Positions 26,172 to 39,457 are shown, counted from the first letter of the stretch. The stretch: DNA of 64,000 nt from Streptomyces olivaceoviridis (GCF_014650115.1 NZ_BMUI01000006.1:310001-374000); one strand, 5' to 3'. Notes: generated from the sequence alone by a model not told the origin. Numbers and translations are program-made.

Positions 26172-27845
26172 GTGACCAGTCGATACAGATCATCCGCCGA
26201 GGCCTCCCAGGGCCTCGGTTCGCTTTCGCCCCGCCGCCGTACGGTCGTCAAGGCCGCGGCGGCGACCGCCGTCCTGGCCGGCCCGCTCGCCGCCGCTGCT
26301 TCGGCCCGCGCCGCCACGGACACCCCCGCCTTCCTGCACGGTGTCGCCTCCGGCGACCCGCTGCCCGACGGCGTGCTGCTGTGGACCCGGGTGACCCCGG
26401 CCCCGGAGGCGATACCGGGTTCGGGGCTCGGCCCGGACACCGAGGTCAGCTGGGTCGTCGCCAGGGACAAGGCGTTCACCAGCATCGTCGCCAAGGGCTC
26501 CACCACCGCGACGGCCGCCTCCGACCACACCGTGAAGGCCGACATCCGCGGACTGGAACCGGCCACCGACTACTGGTTTCGCTTCTCGGCCGGCGGCACC
26601 GACTCCCCGGTGGCGCGCACCCGCACCGCGCCGGCGGCGGACGCGGACGTCTCCTCCTTGCGCTTCGGCGTGGTCTCCTGCGCCAACTGGGAGGCCGGCT
26701 ACTTCTCCGCCTACCGCCACCTCGCGGCCCGGAACGACCTCGACGCCTGGCTGCACCTCGGCGACTACATCTACGAGTACAGGTCCGGCGAGTACGGGAC
26801 CCGGGGCACGGTCGTCCGCCCGCACGCGCCCGCGGGCGAGATCCTCACCCTCGCCGACTACCGGATCCGGCACGCCAGGTACAAGACCGACCCCGACCTC
26901 CAGGCCCTGCACCTGAAGGCACCGGTCGTCGCGATCTGGGACGACCACGAGTTCGCCGACAACGCCTGGTCGGGCGGCGCCGTCAACCACACCGAGGGCG
27001 CCGAGGGCACCTGGGCGGCCCGTCAGGCCGCCGCGAAGCAGGCGTACTTCGAGTGGATGCCGGTCCGCCCGGCCGTCGCGGGCACCACCTACCGCCGACT
27101 GCGCTTCGGCAAGCTCGCCGACCTCTCCCTGCTGGACCTGCGCTCCTTCCGCTCCCAGCAGGCGTCCACGGCCAGCGGCTCGGTGGACGATCCGGACCGC
27201 ACGCTCACCGGGCGCGCCCAGCTCGACTGGCTGAAGGCCGGTCTGAAGGCCTCCGACACCAGGTGGCGGCTGGTCGGCAACTCGGTGATGATCTCGCCCT
27301 TCTCCTTCGGCTCCCTCTCCGCCGACCTGTTCAAGCCGCTCGCCAAGCTGCTCGGACTGCCGCAGGAGGGCATCGCCGCCAACACCGACCAGTGGGACGG
27401 CTACACCGACGACCGCCGCGAACTACTGGCCCACCTGCGCTCCAACGCCATCGGCAACACCGTCTTCCTGACCGGTGACATCCACATGGCGTGGGCCAAC
27501 GACGTCCCGGTGGACGCGGGCACCTACCCGCTGTCGGCGTCGGCCGCCACCGAGTTCGTGGTGACCTCGGTGACCTCCGACAACCTGGACGACATCGTGA
27601 AGGTGCCCGAGGGCACCGTCTCGGCGGTCGCCGCGCCGGTCATCAAGGCCGCCAACCGGCACGTCCACTGGGTGGACACCGACCGGCACGGTTACGGCGT
27701 GCTCGACATCACCGCGGACCGCGCGCAGATGGACTACTACGCGCTGTCCGACCGCACCGACGCGAACGCCACCTCCAGCTGGGTGCGTTCCTACCGCACC
27801 CGCAGCGGCACGCAGAAGGTCGAGCGGACCTACGACCCGGTGTAA
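26172..27845 (+). CDS. phoD: PhoD-family alkaline phosphatase, Tat-exported
   Basis: The 557-residue enzyme starts with GTG and has a twin-arginine signal ([20 protein letters not shown]) with likely cleavage after ARA near residue 47. The PhoD N-terminal domain ([20 protein letters not shown]) precedes the metallophosphatase core: [36 protein letters not shown] and [10 protein letters not shown]. Such enzymes use iron and calcium and release phosphate from diesters and monoesters outside the cell. It is monocistronic. A PhoP-box role of the upstream bases is possible but not shown. Confidence 0.93.
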   Translation: MTSRYRSSAEASQGLGSLSPRRRTVVKAAAATAVLAGPLAAAASARAATDTPAFLHGVASGDPLPDGVLLWTRVTPAPEAIPGSGLGPDTEVSWVVARDKAFTSIVAKGSTTATAASDHTVKADIRGLEPATDYWFRFSAGGTDSPVARTRTAPAADADVSSLRFGVVSCANWEAGYFSAYRHLAARNDLDAWLHLGDYIYEYRSGEYGTRGTVVRPHAPAGEILTLADYRIRHARYKTDPDLQALHLKAPVVAIWDDHEFADNAWSGGAVNHTEGAEGTWAARQAAAKQAYFEWMPVRPAVAGTTYRRLRFGKLADLSLLDLRSFRSQQASTASGSVDDPDRTLTGRAQLDWLKAGLKASDTRWRLVGNSVMISPFSFGSLSADLFKPLAKLLGLPQEGIAANTDQWDGYTDDRRELLAHLRSNAIGNTVFLTGDIHMAWANDVPVDAGTYPLSASAATEFVVTSVTSDNLDDIVKVPEGTVSAVAAPVIKAANRHVHWVDTDRHGYGVLDITADRAQMDYYALSDRTDANATSSWVRSYRTRSGTQKVERTYDPV

Positions 27846-27863
27846 CCGCCCCGGTCCGGCCGC

Positions 27864-28436
27864 TCAGCCGAGCGATTCGAGGAAGCCGAGCGCCACCCGC
27901 CAGGTGGCCTCGGCGGCCTCCGCGTCGTAGTCCGGCAGCCCGGGGTCGGTGTAGAGGTGCCCGGCCCCGGCGTACCGGTAGACCTCCACATCGGCGCCCG
28001 CCCGGCCCATCTGCAGATACCAGGCGCTCAGCCAGTCGTCCGTCTCGAACGGGTCCGGCTCGGCCACGTGCAGCTGCACCGGCAGCTCGTCCACGTGCGC
28101 GTTCGGCGCGATGTCCGAGGTGCCGTGCAGGAGCAGCAGCCCGCGCGCCTTGTCGTCGCCGAGGGCCAGGGTCTGGGCGACGGAGGCGCCGAGCGAGAAC
28201 CCCGCGTACACCAGCCCCCGGTCGGAGTACGGCGCCGCCGCCAGCACGGCCCGCTTGAGCAGCTCCTCCTTGCCGATCCGCTCCTTGAACTCCATGCCCT
28301 CCTCGACGGTGTCGAACGTCCGTCCCTCGAAGAGGTCCGGCGTCCACACCTCGTGGCCCGCCGCGCGCAGCCGGTCCGCGGCCTCGCGCACCGCGGGCCT
28401 GAGCCCGTAGGTCGAGTGAAAGAGCATGATGTTCAT
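27864..28436 (-). CDS. Dienelactone-hydrolase-family alpha/beta hydrolase
   Basis: The 190-residue protein has the short dienelactone-hydrolase layout. The nucleophile elbow is GFSLGAS (about S81), with serine instead of the cysteine of classical dienelactone hydrolase. The acid is likely in HVAEPDPFETDDW and the histidine is in AGAGHLYTD near residue 157. It begins MNIMLFHSTYGLRPAV with no signal peptide, so it is cytoplasmic. The substrate is unknown. It converges with phoD and diverges from the mechanosensitive channel gene. Confidence 0.85.
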   Translation of the reverse strand: MNIMLFHSTYGLRPAVREAADRLRAAGHEVWTPDLFEGRTFDTVEEGMEFKERIGKEELLKRAVLAAAPYSDRGLVYAGFSLGASVAQTLALGDDKARGLLLLHGTSDIAPNAHVDELPVQLHVAEPDPFETDDWLSAWYLQMGRAGADVEVYRYAGAGHLYTDPGLPDYDAEAAEATWRVALGFLESLG

Positions 28437-28541
28437 GAGGCCATGGTGCCAGCCGGCTCCGGCAGTGCCGGTGCCGCTGTACCCAGGAACCCGCCGAACT
28501 CACATGTTCATGCCCCGCGCACTCCGGTTAGGAGCGGAGGC

Positions 28542-29648
28542 ATGGAGAACGTACTCCGCCCACTGATCGTGCTCGGCGGCACGGTGCTGTTGACCCTGGC
28601 CATCGGCTGGGTCACCGACCGGCTGCTGTGCAAGGCCGACGAACGCGACCACGACACCCCCCTGTGGGGGCTGCTGCGCCGTGCCCGCATCCCCTACCAG
28701 CTCGTCCTGTGTGCCGCTCTGCTGCGCGGGTCGTACGACCAGGCGAAGCTGCTGGAGCGCCACCAGGTCGGCATCGGCCGGACGCTGACACTGGTGCTGA
28801 TCGGCTCGGCCGCCTGGCTGGTGATCCGGATCGCCGCGGCGATCGTCGAGACCACCTACAGCCGCTACGCCCGCGTCCACCGCGATGCGGCCCGGGTGCG
28901 CCGGGTGCGCACCCAGGTGGAGCTGATCATGCGGGTGGTGTCCGCGATCGTCATCGTCGTGGCCGTCTCGTCGATGCTGCTGACGTTCCCGGCGATGCGC
29001 GCGGCGGGCGCCTCCCTGCTGGCTTCGGCGGGCATCATCGCCGCCATCGCCGGTGTCGCCGCCCAGTCGACGCTGTCGAACATGTTCGCCGGGCTCCAGA
29101 TCGCCTTCGGCGACATGGTGCGCATAGGCGACACCGTCGTGGTCGACGGCGAGTGGGGCACGGTCGAGGAGATCACCCTGACCTTTCTGACGGTACGGAC
29201 CTGGGACGAGCGCCGGATCACCATGCCGGTGTCGTACTTCACCTCCAAACCCTTCGAGAACTGGTCCCGTGGCACCCCGCAGATGACCGGGATCGTCTAC
29301 TGGCATCTCGACCACAGCGCGCCGATCGAGGCGATGCGCGAGAAGCTGCGGGACATCCTGCGCGCGTGCCCGGCCTGGGACGGCCGCGCGTGCAACCTCC
29401 AGGTGACGGACACCACGCCGAACACCATCCAGGTGCGCGCGCTGGTGACGTCGAAGGACGCCGACGACATCTGGTCGGTACGGGTCACGGTCCGCGAGCA
29501 GATGATCAGCTGGCTGTCGGCGGAGCACCCCTACGCGCTGCCCCGGGTGAACACCGCGGAGTCGGTGCTGCCGCCGTCCCGTGTCCCGTCCCCCGACCGC
29601 GCGTCCCTGCGCAGGGCCTACGAGTTCCCGCGCACCGGCCGGGGCTGA
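28542..29648 (+). CDS. MscS-family mechanosensitive ion channel
   Basis: The 368-residue membrane protein starts with ATG after GGAGCGGAGG. Three or more transmembrane helices precede the pore-lining helix GASLLASAGIIAAIAGVAAQ followed by STLSNMFAGLQIAF, typical of MscS TM3. The beta domain follows (GDTVVVDGEWGTVEEITLTFL) and then ITMPVSYFTSKPFENWSR. It probably releases solutes under osmotic downshock. It diverges from the hydrolase at 27864 and converges with the SDR gene. Confidence 0.92.
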   Translation: MENVLRPLIVLGGTVLLTLAIGWVTDRLLCKADERDHDTPLWGLLRRARIPYQLVLCAALLRGSYDQAKLLERHQVGIGRTLTLVLIGSAAWLVIRIAAAIVETTYSRYARVHRDAARVRRVRTQVELIMRVVSAIVIVVAVSSMLLTFPAMRAAGASLLASAGIIAAIAGVAAQSTLSNMFAGLQIAFGDMVRIGDTVVVDGEWGTVEEITLTFLTVRTWDERRITMPVSYFTSKPFENWSRGTPQMTGIVYWHLDHSAPIEAMREKLRDILRACPAWDGRACNLQVTDTTPNTIQVRALVTSKDADDIWSVRVTVREQMISWLSAEHPYALPRVNTAESVLPPSRVPSPDRASLRRAYEFPRTGRG

Positions 29649-29678
29649 CCGGTCACCGGCCGGGGCCGGCCGCGCCGC

Positions 29679-30419
29679 TCAACGGCCCCGTTCCGCGCCC
29701 CCGTTCACCTGGACGATCTGCGAGGTGACGTGCCCGGCGGCGGGCGAGGCCAGCCAGCGCAGGGTCTCGGCGACGTCCCCCGGTATGCCGGCGCGGCCGG
29801 TCGAGGTGTCCGCGATGAGCTTCTCCCGCCGGGCCCCGTCCATGGTGTCGCCGAAGAACTCGGTGTCCTCGACATACCCCGGCGCCACCACGTTCACGGT
29901 GATGCCGCGCGGACCCAGCTCCCGGGCCAGGTCGTGGGCGTACGGGTGCAGCCCGGCCTTGGCCGCCGCGTAGGCACCGGTGCCCGAGCCCCGGTAGGCG
30001 GCGATGGAACTCAGGAACAGCACCCGGCCCCCGGGCTCGGCGAGCCGGTCCTTCAGCGCCTCGGTGAGGAGCGCGGCGGTCAGGGTGTTCTGCCGGAAGT
30101 TGACGGTCCAGTTGTGGGCGACCCGGTCGAGGGGGTCGTCACTGCCGACCGGGGGCTCCAGGTAGCCGGCTCCTCCGGCACTGTTCACGAGCACGTCCAC
30201 GGTGCCCAGTTCGTCGGCGACGAACCGCGCGACACCGCGGACGTCACCCGGTTCGGCGAGGTCCGCCGCGTAGGTGAGCGCCCCGGGCACACCGGCCTTC
30301 TCCAGCACCTCCGCGCGCCGCCCGAGCAACAGCACCCGGTCCCCGTCCGCCGCGAACGCCTTCGCCGCCGCCAGTCCGATGCCCGTACCGCCACCACTGA
30401 TCACGATGTTGCGAGTCAT
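29679..30419 (-). CDS. Short-chain dehydrogenase/reductase
   Basis: The 246-residue classical SDR has the cofactor motif ISGGGTGIGLAAAKAF (residues 7-22), the structural NSAGG (79-83) and the catalytic S138, Y150 and K154 (FLSSIAAYRGSGTGAYAAAK). LGRRAE after beta-2 has arginines that suggest NADPH. The C-terminal ASPAAGHVTSQIVQVNGG is the usual last strand. The substrate is not identifiable. It is followed by no co-directional neighbour, and the antiporter gene ends about 105 bp upstream on the same strand. Confidence 0.93.
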   Translation of the reverse strand: MTRNIVISGGGTGIGLAAAKAFAADGDRVLLLGRRAEVLEKAGVPGALTYAADLAEPGDVRGVARFVADELGTVDVLVNSAGGAGYLEPPVGSDDPLDRVAHNWTVNFRQNTLTAALLTEALKDRLAEPGGRVLFLSSIAAYRGSGTGAYAAAKAGLHPYAHDLARELGPRGITVNVVAPGYVEDTEFFGDTMDGARREKLIADTSTGRAGIPGDVAETLRWLASPAAGHVTSQIVQVNGGAERGR

Positions 30420-30523
30420 GATCCGAGAGTAGGAGCGTGAGGCGAACGATGCCGGGAGTTATCCACAGGGTCACCACATTCATATGACTGGCGGGGGCGG
30501 CCTTCACGGCTGGTGCGCGGCAC

Positions 30524-32110
30524 TCACCGCAGGCTCCGCACGTCGAGATGCCGGAGCACCCGGTCCACGATCTCCGGGTCCGCCCCCGGTTCGCTCCGCG
30601 CCGCCAGGACCTCGTGGCGCGCGGCGCTCAGCATCTCGTTCTGGATGCGCCGCACCCGCTTCAGCCGCTTGGCCCGCTGGTGGTGCGCCTCCCGCCGCTC
30701 CTCCTCGCCCATGTCCGGGCTGATCCGGATCCCGATGTCGAAGGCTCGCCGCAGCATCTGCTCGGAGAGCTCCTCGGGCAGCTCCTCCACCTGCTCGATC
30801 TCCCGCAGCCGCTGCTTCGCCGCCTTCGCCGCCCGCACCGCCAGCTCCTTCTCGAACTCCTTCTCCCGTTCGGAGTCGGCCCGCACCCCGAGCCGCTTCA
30901 CCAGCCAGGGCAACGTCAGCCCCTGCACCACCAGCGTGGCGACGATCACCCCGAAGGCGATGAAGACGATCTCGTCCCGGTCGGGGAACGGCGCCCCGGC
31001 GTCCGTCTTGAGCGGCACGGCCAGCGCCAGCGCCACCGAGGCCACCCCGCGCATCCCGGACCACCACATCACGACGGTCTCCCGCCAGCTCACCGGGATC
31101 TCCTCGTCGTAGTCCCGGCGGGCGTGCAGCCGCTTGGTCAGCCAGGTCGCCGGCAGCAGCCACAGCAGCCGTACGACGACCACCACGCCCACGACGGCCG
31201 CCGCCCAGCCGAGCATCTCGCCCCAGCGTCCCTGGGCCGTGCGGACGGCGTTGTGCAGCTCCAGTCCGATGAGTCCGAAGGCGACGCCGGTGACGAGCGT
31301 GTCGATGATGTCCCAGAAGGTGTGGCCGGCGAGCCGGGTCATCACGTCGTCGGCGTCGGTGGCGTACTCGGCGAGGAAGAGCGCCGTGGTCAGCACCGCG
31401 AGCACCCCGGAGCCGTGCAGCTTCTCGGCGAGCACGTAGGAGGCGTACGGCACCAGCAGGGTCATGCCGATCTGGAGGGTCGGATCGCCGAGCAGGTCCA
31501 TCAGCTTGTTCGCGCCCCAGCCCAGCACCAGGCCCACGGCCACCGCGACGACGGCGGACAGCACCAGGTCCAGACCGGCCCGCCAGGGCGAGAACGCACC
31601 GCTCACGGCCGCGGCGATGGCCACGTGGTACAGCACGATGGCGGTGACGTCGTTGAAGAGGCCCTCGCCCTCCAGGATCGACACCAGGCGGCGCGGCAGC
31701 CCGAGCTGTCCGGCGACGCTGGTCGCGGCGACCGGGTCGGGCGGCGCGATCAGGGCACCCAGTGCGACGGCGGCAGCGATCGGCAGCCCCGGCACGATGG
31801 CGTTGGCGACGAACGCGACGCACACCGTCGTGACGAACACCAGGGCCACGGCCAGCAGGAAGATCGGCCGGAGGTTGGCCGCGAACTGCCGCCAGGAGGT
31901 CCGGCGGACGGCGGCGTAGAGCAGCGGTGGCAGCAACCCGGGCAGGATCAGGTCCGGCGGGATGTCCACGTTGGGCACGAATTCGGCCACGGCCAGGACC
32001 CCGCCGAACAGGGTCATCAGCACCGGCGCCGGCACCCCGAACCGGTCCCCCACCGGGACACTCACCAGGGCCCCGAGCAGAAGGACGAACAACAGAGCCA
32101 GCTGATCCAC
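30524..32110 (-). CDS. Na+/H+ antiporter, CPA1 (NhaP/NHE) type
   Basis: The 528-residue protein has about twelve transmembrane segments in the first 400 residues. Transport-site motifs of the CPA1 family are clear: IAPPDPVAATSVAGQLGLP and ILEGEGLFNDVTAIVL. A long charged cytoplasmic tail follows (VRADSEREKEFEKELAVRAA through REAHHQRAKRLKRVRRIQNE) and may regulate activity by pH. It starts with ATG. It probably exports sodium in exchange for protons. The 130 bp upstream contain no gene. Confidence 0.92.
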   Translation of the reverse strand: MDQLALLFVLLLGALVSVPVGDRFGVPAPVLMTLFGGVLAVAEFVPNVDIPPDLILPGLLPPLLYAAVRRTSWRQFAANLRPIFLLAVALVFVTTVCVAFVANAIVPGLPIAAAVALGALIAPPDPVAATSVAGQLGLPRRLVSILEGEGLFNDVTAIVLYHVAIAAAVSGAFSPWRAGLDLVLSAVVAVAVGLVLGWGANKLMDLLGDPTLQIGMTLLVPYASYVLAEKLHGSGVLAVLTTALFLAEYATDADDVMTRLAGHTFWDIIDTLVTGVAFGLIGLELHNAVRTAQGRWGEMLGWAAAVVGVVVVVRLLWLLPATWLTKRLHARRDYDEEIPVSWRETVVMWWSGMRGVASVALALAVPLKTDAGAPFPDRDEIVFIAFGVIVATLVVQGLTLPWLVKRLGVRADSEREKEFEKELAVRAAKAAKQRLREIEQVEELPEELSEQMLRRAFDIGIRISPDMGEEERREAHHQRAKRLKRVRRIQNEMLSAARHEVLAARSEPGADPEIVDRVLRHLDVRSLR

Positions 32111-32240
32111 GGACGGCGCTCCGGGAGTCGACGATCACACGGCAGACCTCAAGCCTGCCACGACGCCCGCGACCCGGCGTACCGACGCCTTGGCGCCCGC
32201 GTGCCCCGGCGCGGAGTCGCGCGGGCGGCGGCTCCCCCGG

Positions 32241-32708
32241 CTACAGGGCCCGGCGCATCGCCCGGTGCGGTATGCCCGCGTCCGGGAACTCGGGGCCGTA
32301 CGCCTCGTAGCCGAGCCGCGCGTAGAAACCCAGGGCGTGGGTCTGCGCGTGCAGGTCCACCGCCGTGAGGCCACGCGCGCGGGCCGCGTCCTCGATGGCG
32401 CGCACCAGGGCCGCGCCGACGCCGAGCCCACGGGCCTCCCGGGAGACGGCGAGCCGGCCCAGCGAGCCCACCGCCGGGTCCCCGCCGGTCTTCGCGACCG
32501 CCACCTCGCCGTGCAGCAGGCGCCCGGTGCCCAGCGGCACCCCGTCCTCGCGGACCGCCAGCACATGGACGGCCACGGCGTCGTAGGCGTCGTACTCGAT
32601 GTCCTCGGCCACGCCCTGCTCGGCCACGAAGACCTCCTTGCGGACCGCGAAGCAGGCCTCGCGGTCGGCGGGGTCCTCGGCGACCCGAACGGTGTGGGCG
32701 GGGCTCAC
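32241..32708 (-). CDS. GNAT-family N-acetyltransferase
   Basis: The 155-residue protein carries the acetyl-CoA motif [20 protein letters not shown] and the C-terminal [19 protein letters not shown] of GNAT enzymes, with a [14 protein letters not shown] start like ElaA-type members. I prefer the GTG at 32706-32708, eight bases from AGGAG and overlapping the rluD stop (GTGA). An ATG six bases earlier would sit only two bases from that site. The acceptor is unknown. It ends a lspA-rluD-GNAT run. Confidence 0.85.
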   Translation of the reverse strand: MSPAHTVRVAEDPADREACFAVRKEVFVAEQGVAEDIEYDAYDAVAVHVLAVREDGVPLGTGRLLHGEVAVAKTGGDPAVGSLGRLAVSREARGLGVGAALVRAIEDAARARGLTAVDLHAQTHALGFYARLGYEAYGPEFPDAGIPHRAMRRAL

Positions 32709-33649
32709 GCCCATGTCTCCTCCCGCACCTGGTCGAGTGCCTGCTGGAGGTCCTCGGGGTAGTCGCTCTCGAACTCCACCCAGGAGCCGTCGCCGGGGTG
32801 CTCGAAGCCGAGGCGTACGGCGTGCAGCCACTGGCGGGTCAGGCGCAGCCGCTTGGCGAGGGTGGGGTCGGCGCCGTAGGTGAGGTCGCCGACGCACGGG
32901 TGGCGGTGGGCGGCCATGTGGACGCGGATCTGGTGGGTGCGGCCCGTCTCCAGCTTGACGTCCAGCAGGGAGGCGGCACGGAAGGCCTCGATGAGGTCGT
33001 AGTGGGTCACCGAGGGCTTGCCGTCGGCCGTGACCGCCCACTTGTAGTCGTGGTTCGGGTGGCGGCCGATCGGGGCGTCGATGGTGCCGCTCGTCGGGTC
33101 CGGGTGGCCCTGGACCAGGGTGTGGTAGCGCTTGTCGACCGTGCGCTCCTTGAACTGGCGCTTGAGCGAGGTGTACGCGTACTCCGACTTGGCGACCACC
33201 ATCAGGCCCGACGTGCCGACGTCCAGGCGGTGCACGATGCCCTGGCGCTCGGCGGCGCCGGAGGTGGAGATCCGGTACCCGGCGGCGGCGAGACCGCCGA
33301 TGACGGTGGGGCCGGACCAGCCCGGCGACGGGTGCGCGGCCACGCCGACCGGCTTGACGATCACGACCACGTCATCGTCGTCGTGCACGATCTCCATGCC
33401 CTCGACCGGCTCGGCGACCACCTGCACCGGCGCGGGCGCCTGCGGCATCTCGACCTCAAGCCAGGCGCCGCCGCGCACCCGCTCGGACTTGCCGACCACC
33501 GCGCCGTCGACCTGCACCTTGCCGGCCGCGGCCAGCTCCGCCGCCTTCGTGCGGGAGAAGCCGAACATGCGGGAGATGGCTGCGTCGACGCGCTCGCCCT
33601 CCAGGCCGTCGGGCACGGGCAGGGTACGGATCTCGGGAATCGTGCTCAC
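32705..33649 (-). CDS. rluD: RluA/RluD-family pseudouridine synthase
   Basis: The 314-residue enzyme has an N-terminal S4 RNA-binding domain ([20 protein letters not shown]) and the catalytic motif [19 protein letters not shown] with its essential aspartate. [20 protein letters not shown] is the second conserved block. RluD makes pseudouridines in helix 69 of 23S rRNA; assignment to RluD rather than another RluA relative rests on the S4 domain and general likeness. It lies about 70 bp after lspA, a common pairing in bacteria. Confidence 0.93.
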   Translation of the reverse strand: MSTIPEIRTLPVPDGLEGERVDAAISRMFGFSRTKAAELAAAGKVQVDGAVVGKSERVRGGAWLEVEMPQAPAPVQVVAEPVEGMEIVHDDDDVVVIVKPVGVAAHPSPGWSGPTVIGGLAAAGYRISTSGAAERQGIVHRLDVGTSGLMVVAKSEYAYTSLKRQFKERTVDKRYHTLVQGHPDPTSGTIDAPIGRHPNHDYKWAVTADGKPSVTHYDLIEAFRAASLLDVKLETGRTHQIRVHMAAHRHPCVGDLTYGADPTLAKRLRLTRQWLHAVRLGFEHPGDGSWVEFESDYPEDLQQALDQVREETWA

Positions 33650-33718
33650 CCGTCGAGTATGCCGGACGGGCCGGACGGCTCCGCACGAGCCTGTGGAAAA
33701 CCCGGACGGACCCCGGGA

Positions 33719-34360
33719 TCAGTCCTTGTGGACCGTGCCGTCGGGGTCCAGGCCGCGGAAGGACAGCAGCACGATCAGGATGCCGCCGCACACGATGGCC
33801 GAGTCGGCGAGGTTGAACACCGCGAAGCCCTTGGGCGCGATGAAGTCCACCACCTCGCCCTCGAAGACGCCCGGCGCCCGGAAGATCCGGTCGGTGAGGT
33901 TGCCGAGCGCGCCGCCGAGCAGCAGGCCGAGCGCGACCGCCCACGGGAAGCTGTACAGCTTGCGGGCCAGGCGGATGATCACGACGATCACGGCCGCGGC
34001 GATCAGCGTGAAGATCACCGTGAAGGCCGCGCCGAACCCGAAGGCGGCACCCGGGTTGCGGATCGCGTGCAGCTCCAGCAGGTCACCGACGACCTGGATG
34101 GGCGCGTGCCCCTCCAGACGGGACACGACGAGCATCTTGCTGATCAGGTCGAGGGCGTACGCGAACACGGCCACCGCGAACAGCACGGCGATCCGGCGCC
34201 CCCGGCCGGTCCGCCCCGCCGTGGTCCCCTGCCCGCCCGCGCCGGCCTCCCCGGACGCACCGACCGCGCCGGTGCCGGCGGGTGCCCCGGCCGCCGCCGT
34301 GTGCTCGCCGCCGTCGTCCGGGGTGTCCGGCGTACCGATGATCCGCTCCGCCTCTGCCAC
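33719..34360 (-). CDS. lspA: Lipoprotein signal peptidase (signal peptidase II)
   Basis: The 213-residue membrane aspartic protease cleaves the signal peptide of diacylated prolipoproteins. It has four transmembrane segments and the two catalytic aspartates in GNLTDRIFR and [23 protein letters not shown] is the conserved block before them. The first 50 residues form a Gly/Ala-rich cytoplasmic extension ([20 protein letters not shown]) that is longer than in most bacteria but usual for streptomycetes. The rluD gene follows. Confidence 0.95.
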   Translation of the reverse strand: MAEAERIIGTPDTPDDGGEHTAAAGAPAGTGAVGASGEAGAGGQGTTAGRTGRGRRIAVLFAVAVFAYALDLISKMLVVSRLEGHAPIQVVGDLLELHAIRNPGAAFGFGAAFTVIFTLIAAAVIVVIIRLARKLYSFPWAVALGLLLGGALGNLTDRIFRAPGVFEGEVVDFIAPKGFAVFNLADSAIVCGGILIVLLSFRGLDPDGTVHKD

Positions 34361-34427
34361 GTGAGTCCCTCAACCTAGGTGCCTGACTGAGCACGAGACT
34401 ACGGCACGCCCTGAGGGCCCCTCACGC

Positions 34428-35654
34428 TCAGGAGCGGCGTTCCTGCTTCTGCTTGCACTCCACGCACAGCGTGGCCCTCGGGAACGCCTGCATCCGGGCC
34501 TTCCCGATGGGGTTGCCGCAGTTCTCGCACAGGCCGTAGGTACCCGCGTCGAGCCGTTCCAGGGCACGCTCGGTCTGGACGAGCATCTCGCGCGCGTTGG
34601 CGGCCAGCGCCAGCTCGTGCTCGCGCGTGATGTTCTTGGTGCCGGTGTCGGCCTGGTCGTCGCCGGCGCCGTCCCCGGAGTCCCGCATCAGGCCGACCAG
34701 GGACGCCTCGGACGAGCTGATCTCCTCCCGCAGCCGCTCCAGCTCGGACTGCAACGCCGCGCGGGCCTCGTCGACCTCTTCCGCGGTCCAGGGATCCTCG
34801 CCGGGGCGTACCGCCAGTTCGCCGGGCTCCACCGCGCCGAGCCGCGCCTTGGGAACGGCGGTCTGCTCCGCCGTGGCCGTGCCAGGAGTCTTCTTCGCAA
34901 CCACCGTCGTGGCTCCCGTCTGCTTCGCGGCCCGCGCCGCGCCCGCGTCCTTGGTCGTGCTCTTGTCGGCCGTCTCCTTCACCGCGGCCTTCTCGGCCGC
35001 GGCCTTCCTGGGGGCGGCCTTCTTGGCGACGGCCTTCTTGCCGACCGTTTCTTCGGCCACCGTCTCCTCGGCGGCCGTTTGGCTCATCGCGGACTTCTCC
35101 GCCGCGGCCGTCCGCTGGGCGGCCGGCCTCTTCGTGGCCGTCTTCTTCATCGCGGACTTCTCCGCCCCGGCCGTCCTCCCGGCCGCCGCGTCCTTCCCAG
35201 CCGCCTCCTTCACGGCGTCCTTCACGGCCCTCACGGCCCTCACGGCCTTCGCGGCCTTCGCGGCCGACTTCTTGCCGACCGTCCTGCCGGGGTCCGTCCG
35301 GTCGGCCGCCGTCGCCCTGGTGGCCGCCTTGGTGCCCACGTCCTCCTTCGCGGCCGTTCTGCAGGCAGTCTCCTTCACCGCCGCCTTCTTCGCAGCAGCG
35401 TTCTTCCCGGCGGCCTTCTTCTCAGCCGTCTTCTTCGCGACCTTCCCCGTAGCGGCCGATTTCCTGCCGACGACCGCCTTGGTGCCCACCGCTTTCGTGC
35501 CCACCGCTTTCGTGGCCACCGCCTTCTCGGCCACCGCCTTCGTGGCAGCCGTCTGTGTGGCGGCCGTCCTGCCCGGGGCCGTCTTCTCGGTGGCAGGCCT
35601 CGCGCCGGTCTTCCCGGTCGCCGGCTGCTGTACGGCGGTCTTCTTCGCCACCAT
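34428..35654 (-). CDS. DksA/TraR-type zinc-finger protein with histone-H1-like N-terminal tail
   Basis: The 408-residue protein starts at the ATG at 35652-35654 (MVAKKTAVQQPATGKTGARP), eight bases from GAAGGGG. Residues 1 to about 265 are a low-complexity Ala/Lys/Thr tail of KKxA, TKAV and AAEK repeats, like histone H1 or HupS tails. The C-terminal 140 residues hold a coiled coil (AALQSELERLREEISSSEAS) and a four-cysteine zinc finger (GLCENCGNPIGKARM and TLCVECKQK). TraR/DksA proteins enter the RNA polymerase secondary channel. The tail suggests added DNA or RNA binding. It diverges from ileS. Confidence 0.85.
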   Translation of the reverse strand: MVAKKTAVQQPATGKTGARPATEKTAPGRTAATQTAATKAVAEKAVATKAVGTKAVGTKAVVGRKSAATGKVAKKTAEKKAAGKNAAAKKAAVKETACRTAAKEDVGTKAATRATAADRTDPGRTVGKKSAAKAAKAVRAVRAVKDAVKEAAGKDAAAGRTAGAEKSAMKKTATKRPAAQRTAAAEKSAMSQTAAEETVAEETVGKKAVAKKAAPRKAAAEKAAVKETADKSTTKDAGAARAAKQTGATTVVAKKTPGTATAEQTAVPKARLGAVEPGELAVRPGEDPWTAEEVDEARAALQSELERLREEISSSEASLVGLMRDSGDGAGDDQADTGTKNITREHELALAANAREMLVQTERALERLDAGTYGLCENCGNPIGKARMQAFPRATLCVECKQKQERRS

Positions 35655-35940
35655 GGCCGCGGCCCCTTCACATATTGTGATCTTGCTCGCGAATCGTGCT
35701 GGGACGATAAATCGACTTGAGTCCCGCGGCAACGGGGCACACCGCCCGATTCGCCCGCCCGCACCCCCCGAGCCACGGGCATGCATCCGTTGTGCCCAGC
35801 TCCCGGCCGGGTAATCCGCCGGGCCGGACCCACGGCGACCCCGGCGCCCCCTCCCCTCGCCATTCGGGTCACACGGCCCGGCCGGAGAGCCCCGCCCCCG
35901 CCGCGCGGAAAACCGGTCCGCCGCTGTCCGCGCGGCGCCG

Positions 35941-35946
35941 TACACT
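35941..35946 (+). promoter_or_regulatory. Candidate -10 element of the ileS leader promoter
   Basis: TACACT is a good streptomycete -10 hexamer. It would start transcription near 35953, just before the T-box leader. The -35 region about 18 bp upstream is G/C-rich and weak. The rest of 35655-35940 holds no gene that I can support; it must also carry the promoter of the divergent DksA-type gene. Confidence 0.5.
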
Positions 35947-35952
35947 GGGCGG

Positions 35953-36259
35953 AGCGAGAAGCGTGGATGGGGACGAGTAGCGGCGTACGCAGCCCAGAGC
36001 GACCCGGGGACGGTGTGAGCCCGGGGGCGAGCGCGACGTGAAGATCACCCCGGAGCCGCCGGAAGAAAGCCGCAGCCGCAGGGCCGCGGCGAGTAGAACC
36101 GGCTTCGCGACCCCAATGAGGGGGCTCACCGGCGCGTACGGCGTGGCGGGGAGCCAAGGAGGGTGGTACCGCGGGAGCGCGCCGCACACGGCGTAGACAG
36201 GAACGAAGGCTCTCGTCCCTCCGACGGAAGGCAGCAAGTCCGTTGGAGGATGCTCGCAG
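35953..36259 (+). promoter_or_regulatory. T-box riboswitch leader of ileS, probably translational
   Basis: The leader holds the T-box core GGGTGGTACCGCGGG at 36161-36175, whose unpaired bases contact the tRNA 3' end. An ATC isoleucine codon at 36044-36046 (GTGAAGATCACCCC) is the probable specifier. Near the 3' end CCTCCGACGGA (36218-36228) can pair with TCCGTTGGAGG (36239-36249), which contains the ribosome-binding site of ileS. There is no terminator T-run. Uncharged tRNA-Ile should therefore free the ribosome site rather than block termination. Actinobacterial ileS T-boxes of this type are established; the exact stems here are my inference. Confidence 0.9.
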
Positions 36260-39403
<3,144 letters not shown>

Positions 39404-39420
39404 GCGCCGAGCGGTTCGAA

Positions 39421-39457
39421 GAAGGGCCCGGTCTCCCCCAGGGAGGCCGGGCCCTTC
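39421..39457 (+). terminator. Terminator after ileS
   Basis: Arms GAAGGGCCCGG (39421-39431) and CCGGGCCCTTC (39447-39457) enclose a second small stem (CTCCC/GGGAG). The hairpin starts 18 bp after the ileS stop and is followed by GTT. Confidence 0.8.
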
